A DNA stretch of 64,000 nucleotides from Aralia elata (taxonomy: Eukaryota > Streptophyta > Magnoliopsida > Apiales > Araliaceae), in the NCBI GenBank assembly GCA_034770075.1, contig CM068379.1, forward strand, positions 24,613,506 to 24,677,505, given 5' to 3'. Below the pieces are notes generated by a model. That model did no database searches and had not been told where the DNA came from. It was given only the letters and a program-made list of their open reading frames with translations. The translations under genes and the position numbers were made by a program. Positions 1 to 11,567 of the stretch are shown here, piece after piece (within the stretch, counting starts at the first letter, position 1; each line of letters starts with the position of its first letter).

Positions 1-2698
1 AGGCTGCAATAGCAAGTAAGATCCTGATGGATTTAACCATTGCCACTGGAGAGAAGGTTTCATCATAGTCAACACCTTGAACTTGTTTGAAACCTTTTGC
101 TACCAATCGGCCTTTATAGGTTTGTACATTACCATCCATGTCAGTTTTCTTCTTGAAAACCCATTTGCACCCGATTGGTTTTACCCCTTCCGGTGGATCA
201 ACCAAAGTCCATACTTGGTTAGTATACATGGAGTCCATCTCAGATTTCATGGCTTCAAGCCATCTCTCAGAATCTGGTCCATTCATAGCTTCTTGGTAGG
301 AAGCAGGCTCATCTTGATCTATGAGCATCACATCACCGTTTTGAGTTACAAGAAATCCATAATATCTCTCGGGCTCTTGGCGTGTCCTACCAGATCTACA
401 AATGCCTTGTGTAATTTGAGCAGGTTCACTTTCCACAATATCTTGTGGTCCCTGCTCATGTTCCAACTCAGGTTCAATGATATTTTGTGGTTCTCGAATT
501 TCTTCGAGTTCTACTTTCCTCCCACTGTTTCCTTTAGAGACAAATTCTCTTTCTAGAAAAATGCCAGTTCGAGCAACAACCACTTTGTTCTCAGAAGGTT
601 TGTAGAAATAATACCCTTTTGTTTCCTTAGGGTATCCCACAAAATTACATTTCTTAGATTTGGGTCCGAGCTTGTCAGAAGCCAGACGTTTCACAAACGC
701 CTCGCAACCCCAAATCTTCATGAAAGATAAACTAGGACGTTTTCTAGTCCACATCTCATATGGTGTCTTTTAAACCGTCTTTGTAGGAACACGGTTAAGT
801 GTGAATGCAGCTGTCTCTAGGGCATGACCCCAAAAGCTTATTGGAAGATCTGCATGACTCATCATTGATCGTACCATGTCCAACAAGGTGCGATTTCTCC
901 TCTCAGACACACCATTCCATTATGGTGTTCCAGGTGGAGTGAGCTGTGATATAATACCACACTCCTTTAGAAGGTCATCAAAGTCTTGGTTTAAGTATTC
1001 ACCTCCTCGATCGGATCGAAGGGCTTTTATGCTTTTGCCAAATTGGTTTTGAACTTCATTCTTGAATTCCTTGAACTTTTCAAAGGATTCGGATTTGTGT
1101 CTCATAAGATACACATATCCATATTTACTGAAGTCATCAGTAAATGTAATGAAGTAATAGAATCTACCTCTTACTAACGAACTCATGGGTCCACATACAT
1201 CACCATGTATAAGTCCTAATACATCGCTAGCCCGTTCACTATGACCAGTGAAAAGGGCTTTAGTCATCTTGCCTAATAAACAAGACTCGCATTTCTCATA
1301 TGATTCAAAATCAAATGAATCCAAAAATCCATCTTTATAGAGTTTGGATATACGTTTCTCATTTATATGGCCTAAACGACAGTGCCAGAGATATGTCGGA
1401 TTTGAATCATTTGATTTAAATCGTTTTGTATTTATGTTATAGATAGGAATTTCAAAATCAAGAATATAAAGACCATTAAACAATTGTGCAACACCATAAT
1501 ATATTTCATTTAAGTAAATCGAACAACTGTTATTCTTTATTAAAAATGAAAAACCTTTCTTGTCCAAACAAGAAACAGAAATAATGTTTTTGCTCATAGC
1601 AGGCACATAATAACAATCCTCTAATTCTAATACTAGCCCAGTGGGCAATGATAAATGATAAGTCCCTACGGCTAGTGCAGCAACTTTTGCTCCATTCCCA
1701 ACTCGTAGGTTAACTTCTCCTTTCGCCAAAGTCCTACTCCTTTGGAGTTCCTGCACATTAACACAAATGTGAAAACCACATCCAGTATCCAATACCCATG
1801 ATGTAGAAGTAGACAAATTGACTTCTATAACATATATACCTGAATCAGAAGTCACACTTCCTTTCTTTTTCTTCAGCTCTTCCAAATAAGTATGACAATT
1901 CCTCTTCCAGTGTCTAGGTTTTTCACAGAAGTGACAATCACCTTCTTTAGCCACCCCACCTGTAGGCTTTAAAGCCCGTTTGTTTTTGAAATTGGGTTTG
2001 GCACCAGATTTAGATCTTATCTTTTTCTTTCCTTTCCCTTTTCCCTTAGCATTCCCCTTTTGCACCATCATTATGGGATCGGGTCCTGCCTTTTTCATGT
2101 TGTTCTCGGCAGTTCTTAACATGCTCAACAACTCAGTAAGTGGTTTCTCAATTTCATTCATGAGATAATTCATAACAAATTGAGAGTAGCTGTTGTTCAA
2201 AGATTGCAAAAGAAGATCAGTTTGGGCTTCCTGAGTAATTGAAAAACCCAACCTATCAAGGTACTCAATATACCCACTCATTTTTAGAACATGTGGACCA
2301 ACTGGATCACGATCACCCATCTTGCAGTGATACAATGCTTTGCTTGTATCATACCTCTCATGTTGAGCATGCCCTTCGAACAATTTCTTGAGATGCTCGA
2401 TCATCTCATAAGCATCCATTAACTCATGTTGCTTCTGAAGCTCAGAGTTCATAGTTGCTAGCATGAGACAACTTACGTCCAGAGCATCATCTTGATGCTT
2501 CTTGTAAGCATTATGCTCTGCACATGGTGCAATGTTAGCTGGTGCTGCAGGAATGGGCCCATCAAGGACATATAGCTTACACTCTTGTTTAAGGACAATC
2601 CTCAAGTTCCTATGCTAGTCAAGGAAATTAATTCCACTCAGTTTTTCCTTCTCAAGGACTGATCGTAGTGAAAGACTATTTGTGTTGTTGTTTGCCAT
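1..2698 (-). pseudogene. Copia-1 gag-pol polyprotein, broken and truncated
   Basis: The likely start is the ATG at 2698-2696 (MANNNTNS...). Domains in order are a UBN2-type gag, a CX2CX4HX4C zinc knuckle (CHFCEKPRHWKRNC, near 1895-1938), an aspartic protease site (LDTGCG, near 1780-1795), the GAG-pre-integrase motif LWHCRLGH, and an integrase core with HGDVCGP and RSDRGG. It ends at the window edge in the first motifs of reverse transcriptase (TFSPVA). The family normally runs about 1300 residues. In-frame stops lie at 2615-2617 (TAG, where relatives have W), 920-922 (TAA for the Q before the catalytic-E segment NGVSER) and 770-772 (TAA). The gene product would be a self-processing polyprotein for particle formation, integration and reverse transcription. 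This copy cannot make it. Confidence 0.93.
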
Positions 2699-4215
2699 TG
2701 ATATCTACAATTTATAAGTGCAAAAATAATAAGTCAAATTGCATAGTTTTTGATATTATGAAATTGATAATAGTACATTCAAAATATACCTCCCACTATT
2801 TTATTCAAATTAATAGCCCTCACCATTAATTCGAAAAGCATTTTTATTTAAATCTTTCTAGTGAGCCAAGATCCATATTTCATTATGCCTTAAGTTAGCT
2901 TTGGCTATTCTCTCAAAACATAATTATTTAGGTAGACAATCCTTTGTCAATTATATTGTATATAACTCTTCGATAGTTTGGTGAACAACATTTGTTCTAA
3001 GTCCATCTAATGGTACCTACCAAACTTTATGCCTCTAAGTCCACAATCCTATTGAGATAACTTAGTTAAGTCAGGCCCAATGATTTTAACAATTTGGATA
3101 TCACAATTATCCTATCGCATCTTACCAAGATAAATAGGGTACTTTGTTTTGGCAAACCTACATCCATCGATCAAGGTCTTGATGAGTGTTATTCATTGGA
3201 AGGCATCTGATTTAGACTTAATAATTTTATGAGGGATTTTATTAATTAATTTAGATCTCACCAATTTTTAATCTCATTAAGCATGCACATTATTTATCAT
3301 ATCATATCATATACAAGCATAAATAAAGTGCAAAATTAAATGTGTCACAGTTATGGCCCAACCCTACGTCAATCTTTTCAAGCTAATGAAAAGATTGAAG
3401 GTCAGTCTAAGGTGATAAAAAAATCTTCAAAGTAGTAGCTTCCTCGGGCCTTCCTCATGTATGTGTCTCCTCTCCATCATCATCTTCTCATCTTGATAGG
3501 TTACATTTGTACATTATATGTGATAAAGAAACCTCGAGTTACATTCGAGGGGATTTAGATGAGAAAAGAATATTACATTAGAATTTATAGAGAGGCACGA
3601 CATACAAGCCGTATTTCAAAAACAAAAACCACTAACATATGGGTCAAAAGGGCCATAACTGTGCACCATGCATATCACAATAAGCACATAACACAATTTT
3701 ATATAATAAAAAAAATATATCGAATATTAGGGTTATGACCATCGTGCGCTACGACGGGGGGTCCAAGGGGGGTTTCCCCCCTGGCGGTGGTCCGGCTGAC
3801 CGATCAGCCGGCGGGTGGTCTCGCTGCCCGGTCAGCGAGCGGGGTCGGGGGATCTGTATTGCAGAATTTTTTCATACGAATTTATGAAACAATTCCAGAT
3901 TCGTATACAAACCCCAAAACACACATAATAACAATACATTCAGAACATATCATATATGTCCAGTTTAGGTTAATCATATTAAACCGAATCATGCTTCTAA
4001 TCCAATTAGAACAGTAGTTGTACTGTTATTCCACCTTCTAGGATACGATTAAGAAAACATCTTGTACATGCATATATATTACTGTTTTTCCAGAATTCGC
4101 ATACATGCAGACTAGGGTATATTCAATTTCAGATCGGTAAACATGCATCATCAAATATCATATATATATCGAATACAGTTAAAACACGTAATCTGAATTA
4201 ATCGTTTCGCAAGTA
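2699..4215 (-). other. Copia-1 untranslated leader with palindromes
   Basis: About 1.5 kb between PBS and gag start without coding signal. It holds a GC-rich patch at 3760-3845 in otherwise AT-rich DNA. The patch contains a G6/C6 inverted repeat (about 3763-3784), the palindrome CCGGCTGACCGATCAGCCGG (3792-3811) and CTCGCTGCCCGGTCAGCGAG (3820-3839). A similar patch occurs in the leader of Copia-2. Confidence 0.75.
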
Positions 4216-4227
4216 GCTCTAATACCA
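4216..4227 (-). other. Copia-1 primer-binding site
   Basis: The minus strand reads TGGTATTAGAGC, one base from TGGTATCAGAGC, the initiator-methionine tRNA site usual in plant Copia elements. It lies one base from the LTR end. Confidence 0.85.
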
Positions 4228-4228
4228 C

Positions 4229-5786
4229 TGTAGGGTTTCCGACAGATAAAGGCAGCGGAATTTAAAATTTTTAAAACTATTTCGAAACCCTAAAATAGGA
4301 TCTATGCGAAAAACAAATTAATTCAGAGGTTTAAATTTGTTTTACCGATTATCCGAGCTTGAATGGAACGATGAAATTCTGGAACGACTTCGAATCTCCA
4401 ACGCAATCTAACGGAACTGCGTCTCTACGGTATCCACATGAACGTCCCACAAATCGTCACACGATCTGTAGCAAAGAAAACTCCGGTACTAGCCGCCAAG
4501 ATCTGGATTTTCTCAAGTGTTGCTCTCAACTCTCTTTTCTAAAACGGCTAGGGTTTTGTTTTCTTTTGGTTTCACGTAAACAAGACTGCTGATATATCAG
4601 ATATATATAGCGTCCAAAAAGTTAAGCAAAACCCTAATCCTATTAGAAAAGTAAAATCCGAATTTATATATATATATATATATATTATATTTTAATTAAG
4701 TCTTACTTAATTAATATACATATATACAAATTATCCTTTTAATTTAAATTCGTAATTTAAATACTATCAATCATATTGACATATTTAAATCCTTACAATT
4801 TAAATTAATTCCCTTTTAATTACGTTCTAAGTGTGTGACCCTATAGGTTATTATTATATTGACAATAATTTTAAAATCATATTATAAAATTATAAACAGT
4901 GAGTGGCATCTAGTAATGCATCACTGCTACCCAAATAATAATAAGATCGATGATTCGATGCAACCTTTTCGTGAACAATGTTTCAATGTAATTTAATCCT
5001 TTTAACCTTGACATCCTAGATTAAACTCGAGCCATGGAATGTGGCATACTCTTCATAATTTAATCTGAGTTTTCTTGATCAATGAGTAGACTATATCAAA
5101 CAAATCACTATTTGAGTATCGCCATGTATTTCATAGTCTTACTCAATCAAGAGGCCTATGGATATCACCCCTAATATATAGGAGGGTTAAATTCCATCTA
5201 GATCACTCATATTGCTCACACGATTCATGATGTACCCAATAATCACCTTTATTATCGACCCTATTAAAGGTGACCTTTGATGATATCAAAGTACATGAAT
5301 TCCCGTGTAGTAATATAGTGATTTTAGGTCGGAGGACCATTACATCATTGTCACTATGAGAATTGCTTATGACACTTTGCATAATGCTCTACGTAGAATT
5401 CTCATGATGGGTTTGTCCAGTACATTGTTCTATAACATGTACCTATGCATTGACTTAATATCTCATATATTAATGACTAATGAGATTTGGTCATCAGTCA
5501 ATCCACATACTAGTCTCAATGTATCATTGTTGTCCCATTCTCAATGATACTCGAGTAGGGACATTTAAGAGTAATGATACTAATTGTAATTATATAATCT
5601 CATGTTCAAGTTACATACTTGAAGCTATATAATTTGTATCATTATTCTAAGGACTTTTATTATGCTAACATTTATATAACACAGTAAATGAAACCATAAT
5701 AAAATAATTCATTTATTCAATCAAATATCAAAAGAAATGTTAAGCAATTACATCAAAGAATTGGCCTCTAGGCATAAACTCTGACA
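4229..5786 (-). repeat. Copia-1 5' LTR (1558 bp)
   Basis: On the minus strand it starts TGTCAGAGTTTATGCC and ends ...GGAAACCCTACA. The inner edge is fixed by the adjoining PBS, the outer edge by the switch back to T1 sequence. Short frames in it, for example at 4359-4592 and 5356-5547, have no recognisable domains. Confidence 0.88.
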
Positions 5787-6034
5787 ACCTTAACCTCGAA
5801 TTTGGTGCATCACTGTGCAACTCATAAAGCATTCTATCAATAACTAATTGCGGAATAATAGAAATATTTACATTACTATAACATAAATACTCTCGTCCCA
5901 AGTCTCGATACTAATACAAATACCTGACATAACATAGTACGCACTATAATTAAGTCTTAATACATAATACATCGGAATACATAATCTTAAATAAGTCTTA
6001 GTACATGACAGAAATATAACATAGTAGGACAAAG

Positions 6035-6096
6035 CTAATCCGTAGCTTTGCCTTTGCCTTTATCCTTTCCCGAGCTCTCGCCTCTTTCGGTAACAA
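6035..6096 (-). other. Possible LTR-borne terminal exon, T1
   Basis: On the minus strand an acceptor-like TTTCAG is followed by a short frame ending ...GKDKGKGKATD and a TAG stop. Position, phase (two bases before the first full codon) and the lysine-rich tail match T2 and T3. Just upstream all three share a block like TTGYTCACYCTTGC. It is a hypothesis from comparing three copies; no donor or partner exon is identified. Confidence 0.45.
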
Positions 6097-7370
6097 CTGA
6101 AATGTTTTTAAAGAAAGCAAGGGTGAACAACAAGTTTGCCCAGTAAGTATAACAACAATGATAATGAGAAGTCATGAGTAAAGTTTCTTAAGTTTCAATT
6201 CAAATCTCTACTATTACTGGTAAGTCACTATGGACTGGATGAATATCAAATGAATTCAAAGATTTCAAATTTTACAAATGCAGGAGTCACTGTGTGGCTA
6301 CCATGGCACTTACCTTCCATTAGAATTAACAGTATTACACTATTAACTCCCAAAAAATAACAAATATAGGTACAATAGGTGATCAGCCTAAAATACCCGG
6401 CGTTATGCATAACCCTCAAACATTCAACTTGCGCGCATGTCGGTTCCCCAACTAAAAATATAATTTTCCCTACTATGAGGGTTGTTTATCTCTACAAAGT
6501 GTGTGCACCACAACAATTGGTTTGGACCGTTTTCTAAATTATGGGTATTGGTCTAGCCGAATCAAATGGCATTGACACTTTTTGTAAACAGTTCATGCAT
6601 AATTTGAACTTAAAAGCTTTAACAGTTTATGTCAATAACATATCTCGAATACTGGTGCAAATATTAAAGATTCACATAAGTATGGAATTCACACAATCAT
6701 ATATGTATTGCGTAAATATGAACTTTGAACATTAAATAGCATCCGTAAGAATATAGTCGAATGAAGTTGATAAGCTTGTCTAGCACGAGGACTAGCAAGG
6801 GTTAGAACACTTGCTCAAATTTAGATTGAGTAAGGTAGAAAACTTACATTCAATATATAGAATGAATGAAGTTAAGAAACTTTGCACAATATAACTTGAG
6901 TAGGGTAAGGAACTTGCCTTAAGCGCTTGCTAATAACTCGACGTTAATCGTCCTTCAAAAGTCCTACATATTTAAGTATATATCCACATACCAATTAGCC
7001 ACATAATTGATGTCAAATATTGGTTTACACTACTCTATAATATTTCATTCTAATTAGAAACATAATATCAAACAAGGTTTCACACACTTGACACGATGTT
7101 TCGGCGTTTGCACAATGCACGCCCGATTCGCCTCATGTGCATAAGTTTAGCATGCTCATACACTTGTCTAGTTCATCATTGATTAATGCTAAGGGTCATT
7201 ATAAACCATAACATACAAGTTTTAGAACTTGAAACAATAACTTTTAGCTTTGGAAGCATTACACGTTACATACATGCATGAACGACGCCCCATGTTTGCT
7301 TCCTAATGCACAATTGTTCTAAAAATGGCTAATTTAGAAATTAATTAAAGCATTAACTTTCAGTTCTAAA

Positions 7371-7467
7371 TAATGGAAGTTGTAGGTCTACTTCTTAGCT
7401 TTTTGGATCATCTTGAATCATCCAATTTGGAGTTCGTATGAGAAAGTTAGAGTGGTTTTACCAACAG
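7371..7467 (+). repeat. Shared LTR module M5
   Basis: A block of about 97 bp (GGAAGTTGTAG ... CTTCTTAGCTTT ... GAGTTCGTATGAGA ... TTTTACCAACAG). It resembles blocks in the LTRs of A1 (8535-8624, 8710-8809) and A2 (57190-57284, 57369-57463). It is on the plus strand here, antisense to T1, and is followed by palindromes as in A1 and A2. Confidence 0.7.
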
Positions 7468-7505
7468 GGGTTCATGCTGAAATTCCAGAATCAGGCAGTC
7501 GGCGA

Positions 7506-7623
7506 GGCCTCCGTGAGAATCACGGAGGCTGCGCCAACAGCTCAGCAAGGCCTCCATGAAAATCACGGAGGCTGCACCAGCCTCCAGGAAGCTCAGCGAG
7601 GCCTCCGTGCAAATTACGGAGGC
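7506..7623. repeat. Three GCCTCCGTG hairpin repeats
   Basis: Three inverted repeats with stem GCCTCCGTG/CACGGAGGC and a loop of about 5 nt lie at 7506-7529, 7549-7572 and 7601-7623, in AT-rich surroundings. A partial copy (CAGCCTCCAGG) lies between the second and third. Confidence 0.85.
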
Positions 7624-8294
7624 TGCGCCCATTCGCGCTGAATGCAATTCTATGCGCCTGTATGCCTAAAATCCGAGTGCTAGGCTAGGTTTTGTTGTTT
7701 TTTGACTATCAATAACCATCATGAGGCTTCCAATGAAGGATCTAGAGAGTGGGAGGCTACCATAAACATTAACTAACCACCACCTTGTCCCAAAACTAAA
7801 TTCATGTTCTGGTTTTTGGTGTTCTTGACATGCTTAGATTCAAATCATCATAACTTCCTCATCCATGAACGAAATGAGGTGATATCAAAGCCTATGGCTT
7901 TGTAACTCAGTATACTACAACTATACATAAGAATTTGAATTTAACAAACAGCATAACAATATCAAAAATCGAGACTACGAACACCATTCACCTATTCATC
8001 AATTAATCAACACCTAGTCCTCATGTTCTTAGAGAAATCATTCTCTTAGGCATTAAATCGAATGGTTTGTGGGCATAACTTACAAACTCATATTGGAGTA
8101 GAGTTTAATTATGCTCTAGTCCAGATTTCAAAATGAAATCATTACCCACAGCTTCAGAAAACATAATGGTCATACACAACCAAGCATACAACCAACCATA
8201 GACTACATTTTCATCAAAGTATATGAATTGTCCAAATCAGTCCATAAATGTCCATAACAGTCCATTCTTGCTCCTTATGCATAGGTTTGGATTC

Positions 8295-10021
8295 TGATGA
8301 GTGGGTTTTATACTTACGAATTAAGTACGTTTGACTTGATTATTTGTTAGTTCTTAAGTATTTTAAGTTAGTATTATATATTTATAGTGTTTTTATGTTA
8401 TTTTGTAGGAATGAGCAAGGAAACGCAATTCGAACATCTTTTGGAGTACAACATGCGAGCAAGTGCGAGAAGGGAAGATTACAGGGCTTTTAACATTAAA
8501 ATAGATGCATATTCTTGATTTGGAACTTGGATTTTATTGTAGATTTACTTCTTAGCTTTCCGGAACATCTTGAATCACCTCAATCGGAGTTCGGATGCGA
8601 GAGTTATGACATTTTTATCAACAGAGATCAAGGTTTGGAGTTGTCATTTACATAACAGTCACTTCAAGCTCAATTTCAACCATGCTCCGGCCTGAATCTC
8701 TCAATTCTCAAAGAATGAAAGTTGTACATCTCGTCGATATCTTCGATTTGGTAGGTGGAAGGCCTCATAACTCCTCCCGGATCATAAGTTATGGCCATTT
8801 TACCAACAGACGTCGAAGTAGAAAATATTTTCTCGTCGGGGCGAGAATCTCATGCTTAAATTTCTCGCCGGGGCGAGAACCTCTCTGCCCAATTTCGCCG
8901 AGGCGAGGATTTTACAAAGGAATTTTTCGCCGGGGCGAGAATGCGCAGAAAGGAAAAAATATTTTAATTCAGTTCTTTTTAGAAATCGATTTGGAATTGG
9001 ATTCTTTCTATTGATTTGATTCAGAAACTATAAAGGAGACATAGAGAGATGGAAATAGAAAACATACATAGATAGATATATAGGTATAGAGATAGATACA
9101 TTCATAGTTACATAGTTACGCAAGAATTGAGATACAGAGTTGAAGTGGGGAGATTGGAGACTGAAGAAGCATTGCAAGGAATTCAGATTAGAGACTTGAA
9201 GATTGAAGAACTTTTTACTGAGTTTTTCTTATCCTCTATCTTATATTTGTAATTTAATTGTGATGACTTATTTGGGATTCATGTTTTCTATTTTCAGTAT
9301 GAACTAAATTTGCAATTAAGGCTACAATTGAATCTTTTATGTTTATGGATTAGTTATCTATTTGATTCCAATTATTATCTAATATTGAGTTGTCTATCAT
9401 ATTTTGTGTTTATTGAGTAATTGTCTGATCAACAATTAGCGGGATACTTTAGATGAATTCAGGAGATGAAATCTAGGGTTAGATGTGAATGTGATAGTAT
9501 GTATTCTTAATTATTTGCATGGGATGAATAATTGGGGTTGTGAAGTGAATAGGGATATCTCTTCGCTGCATGTAACTATTGGGAATTGGTGCTTAATGAA
9601 TTTAATTCTTTAGTTTTGCATAGGAATATCGCAGAATTAATTGAGTTAGATAAATTTATTTGATCACTTGGAGAAGGGCTTGTGAATAACTTTGAATTCC
9701 TGTTTAACAACTCTGTTGAAGTTAATAATTGGATGAATTGGATAATTAGTTTGTATTGCATAATTGGGGATATTGTAGTCTTAAGCCTTTAAAAATCTGA
9801 ATTTCAACCTTTGTGTTAGCTCTTATTCTTAGTTTTAATTTAATTAGCTTAAATCGTTATACAAATTATGATTGTTTAAATAAAATTGAATTGATATAGG
9901 ACTAGTAGTTGGAAATTATTGAACAGAGATTCCCTGTGGGTTCGACACTCTATCTTATCACTTTATTACTTGTTGATCGTGTATACTTGCACGTAATTGT
10001 TGATTGTGAAATCTGACAACA
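8295..10021 (+). repeat. A1 5' LTR
   Basis: It matches the 3' LTR at 13246-14972 over 1727 bp with roughly two to three dozen differences by eye. It contains two copies of the shared module (8535-8624, 8710-8809) followed by four palindromes of the type CTCGCCGGGGCGAG. Frames such as 8682-9014 run across these repeats and are not convincing genes. Confidence 0.95.
8831..8940. repeat. Palindrome array in A1 5' LTR
   Basis: Four near-perfect palindromes of 12-16 bp: 8831-8846 (TCTCGTCGGGGCGAGA), 8864-8877 (CTCGCCGGGGCGAG), 8895-8906 (TCGCCGAGGCGA) and 8926-8940 (TTCGCCGGGGCGAGA). The departures from the consensus are C-to-T or G-to-A. A matching array lies in the 3' LTR (about 13782-13892). 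Confidence 0.9.
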
Positions 10022-10027
10022 AGTTTT

Positions 10028-10045
10028 TGGCGCCGTTGCCGGGGA
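10028..10045 (+). other. A1 primer-binding site
   Basis: TGGCGCCGTTGCCGGGGA, complementary to the 3' end of plant tRNA-Asp and typical of Athila-type elements, six bases after the LTR end. Confidence 0.9.
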
Positions 10046-10165
10046 CTCTTTTTGTTTAATATTTATTTCCATATTAGTATAATCAATTCAATCTTAATTT
10101 AAACGTTTTATTTGTATTTTTATTTAAATTTTTTTTTTCTGTTTTACTTCCTTTTGAGGTACACC

Positions 10166-11296
10166 ATGGCTAACTATGACTATCAGTGGCATTATACGAG
10201 AATGATTCAACCAAGAGCGGCAGGGATTTATGAATTCGATGAATTGCCAGCACAGATTGAGACACTTTCGAGGATGATTGGCACTTTAGCAGTATAACGT
10301 ATTCAAAGTGTGGCGGTAATTTGTGATTATTGTGCTGGAAATCATCCGAGTCATCAATGCACCAACAATGATGAGTCGATGCAGTATGGTGGCAATTTCG
10401 GCAATTACCCTAACAGTTATGCCTATACCAACAACTATCATCAAGATTGGGGGTATCATCCAAATTTTTTATGGAGTCATAATAATCAAGTCCAAACCTT
10501 TGCTCCAAGCCAATCATACACTCCAGAATTTCAAGATTCAGCCTCGCTACATGAAGAAGAAAGGAAACTGAGTTTGGAGGAGGCCTTGGCAAAGTTTATT
10601 ACAGCTACGGACAAAAGAATGAGTGATCAGGATCAGTTGTTGAACTTAGTGGATTTAAGTATAAAAAGCCAAGCAGTGTCGATTCGAAATCTTGAGAACC
10701 AGATGGGACAGCTTATCAACGCCTTCAACAATAACTATCTAGGTACATGGCCCAGTGACGTGGTTCTCGAGACTGATGGATTGCCCGCGCCAAAGCTGCA
10801 ACCGGATGTGCTAATTGATGATGATTTTGATATGGAGGAGAATAGTGGGGATCAGGAAGATACAGCCGAAGAAAATCTAGCCGTGAGTTCCGACGCTGAT
10901 GTACTGATTTTGTTAGTGCCCCATGTGCCTTCTTCACCAAACCACCACGATCCGGGTAGTTTTGCAATCCCCTGCCCAATTGGTAGTCATTTCGTCGGCA
11001 AATCTCTATTTGACATCGGAGCTAACATGAATCTGGAGCCATGGTGGGATGAGAAAGGGGTTTATAAGAAGTTAGTTGATGATCCAGTTGTGTTCAAAAA
11101 GTTTCAATTCAATATTCTGTTCACAAACACAATGGAGCATAAGCCTGGCTATTTGAAGGTTATAAAGGAGATTTTACAGGAAAAGGGTATGCTAGGTGAT
11201 TTTGGATCAATGGCCCTTACAGAAGCAAAGCCCTCAAACGTGTCATTATTACTACTGGATGGAGGATTCCTCAATTTTCGAAGAGGCTTTGGATAA
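10166..11296 (+). pseudogene. A1 gag fragment joined to protease remnant, one stop
   Basis: The start ATG at 10166 follows GGTACACC, as in A2. The frame is 377 codons with an in-frame TAA at 10295-10297 where A2 has CAA, so it is interrupted near residue 44. A zinc-knuckle-like CX2CX3HX4C (CDYCAGNHPSHQC) lies near residues 53-65. Near residue 270-290 is SFAIPCPIGSH ... FDIGAN, resembling the Athila aspartic protease region (usually CDLGAS). The central acidic, Asn/Gln-rich part and the C-terminal RRGFG end are shared with A2. It looks like a gag-protease deletion derivative. Confidence 0.75.
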
Positions 11297-11567
11297 AAAA
11301 GGAAGTAGTCAGGCTGAAAGACTCTAAATCAAGCGCTTGATGGGAGGCAACCCAATCATTTTATTAGTCTTAGTATTTTAGTTTTCTATATTTTTGCATT
11401 TAGTTAGGATAGTAATAGTTAATTTCTAAGATTTTCAGTGTTTTGTTAGTCTCTCATGCTCTAAAAAGGTTGTGCTAATCCTTGCTATGTTACTTTGAAC
11501 AGGTAAAAGGTTTTGGGATTGCAGCAATTGAAGAAAAGAAGGAAAATTATTTTTTAGAAACAGAGTT

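Larger units (their letters stand above)
1..5786 (-). mobile_element. Copia-1, Ty1/Copia retrotransposon, 3' part outside window
   Basis: On the minus strand the order is 5' LTR (5786-4229), PBS, leader, gag, protease, integrase and the start of reverse transcriptase, running off base 1. The LTR has TG...CA ends. The element sits inside the long LTR T1: the sequence that follows at 5787 (aacctcgaatttggtg) aligns with the near-terminal part of LTR T2 at 44629. The target duplication cannot be checked because the other end is outside the window. Three in-frame stops make it non-autonomous. Confidence 0.93.
5787..8294 (-). repeat. Family-T LTR copy T1, inner part
   Basis: Minus-strand LTR of the same family as T2 and T3. 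It is split by Athila-like A1: bases before 8294 (cttgctccttatgcatagg) continue at 14973 (cattgttccactttcattg), as the uninterrupted T2 shows at 46461-46525. Its left end is cut by Copia-1 and continues outside the window, so it may be a solo LTR or the 5' LTR of a full element. It holds a possible terminal exon (6035-6096) and a palindrome array (7506-7623). Confidence 0.85.

Noticed and set aside
4216..4227. tRNA gene suggested by tRNA-like sequence
   Set aside because: Only the 3'-end complement used as a primer-binding site; no cloverleaf around it. Same for 10028, 19532, 30134, 49567, 54570 and 58834.
7506..7623. CRISPR-like array of palindromic repeats
   Set aside because: Only three units, spacers not unique-length foreign sequence, plant genome and inside an LTR; no cas genes.
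8682..9014. 110-codon frame in the A1 LTR
   Set aside because: Runs through the shared module and palindromes; the 3' LTR version has a different length, so no coding conservation.
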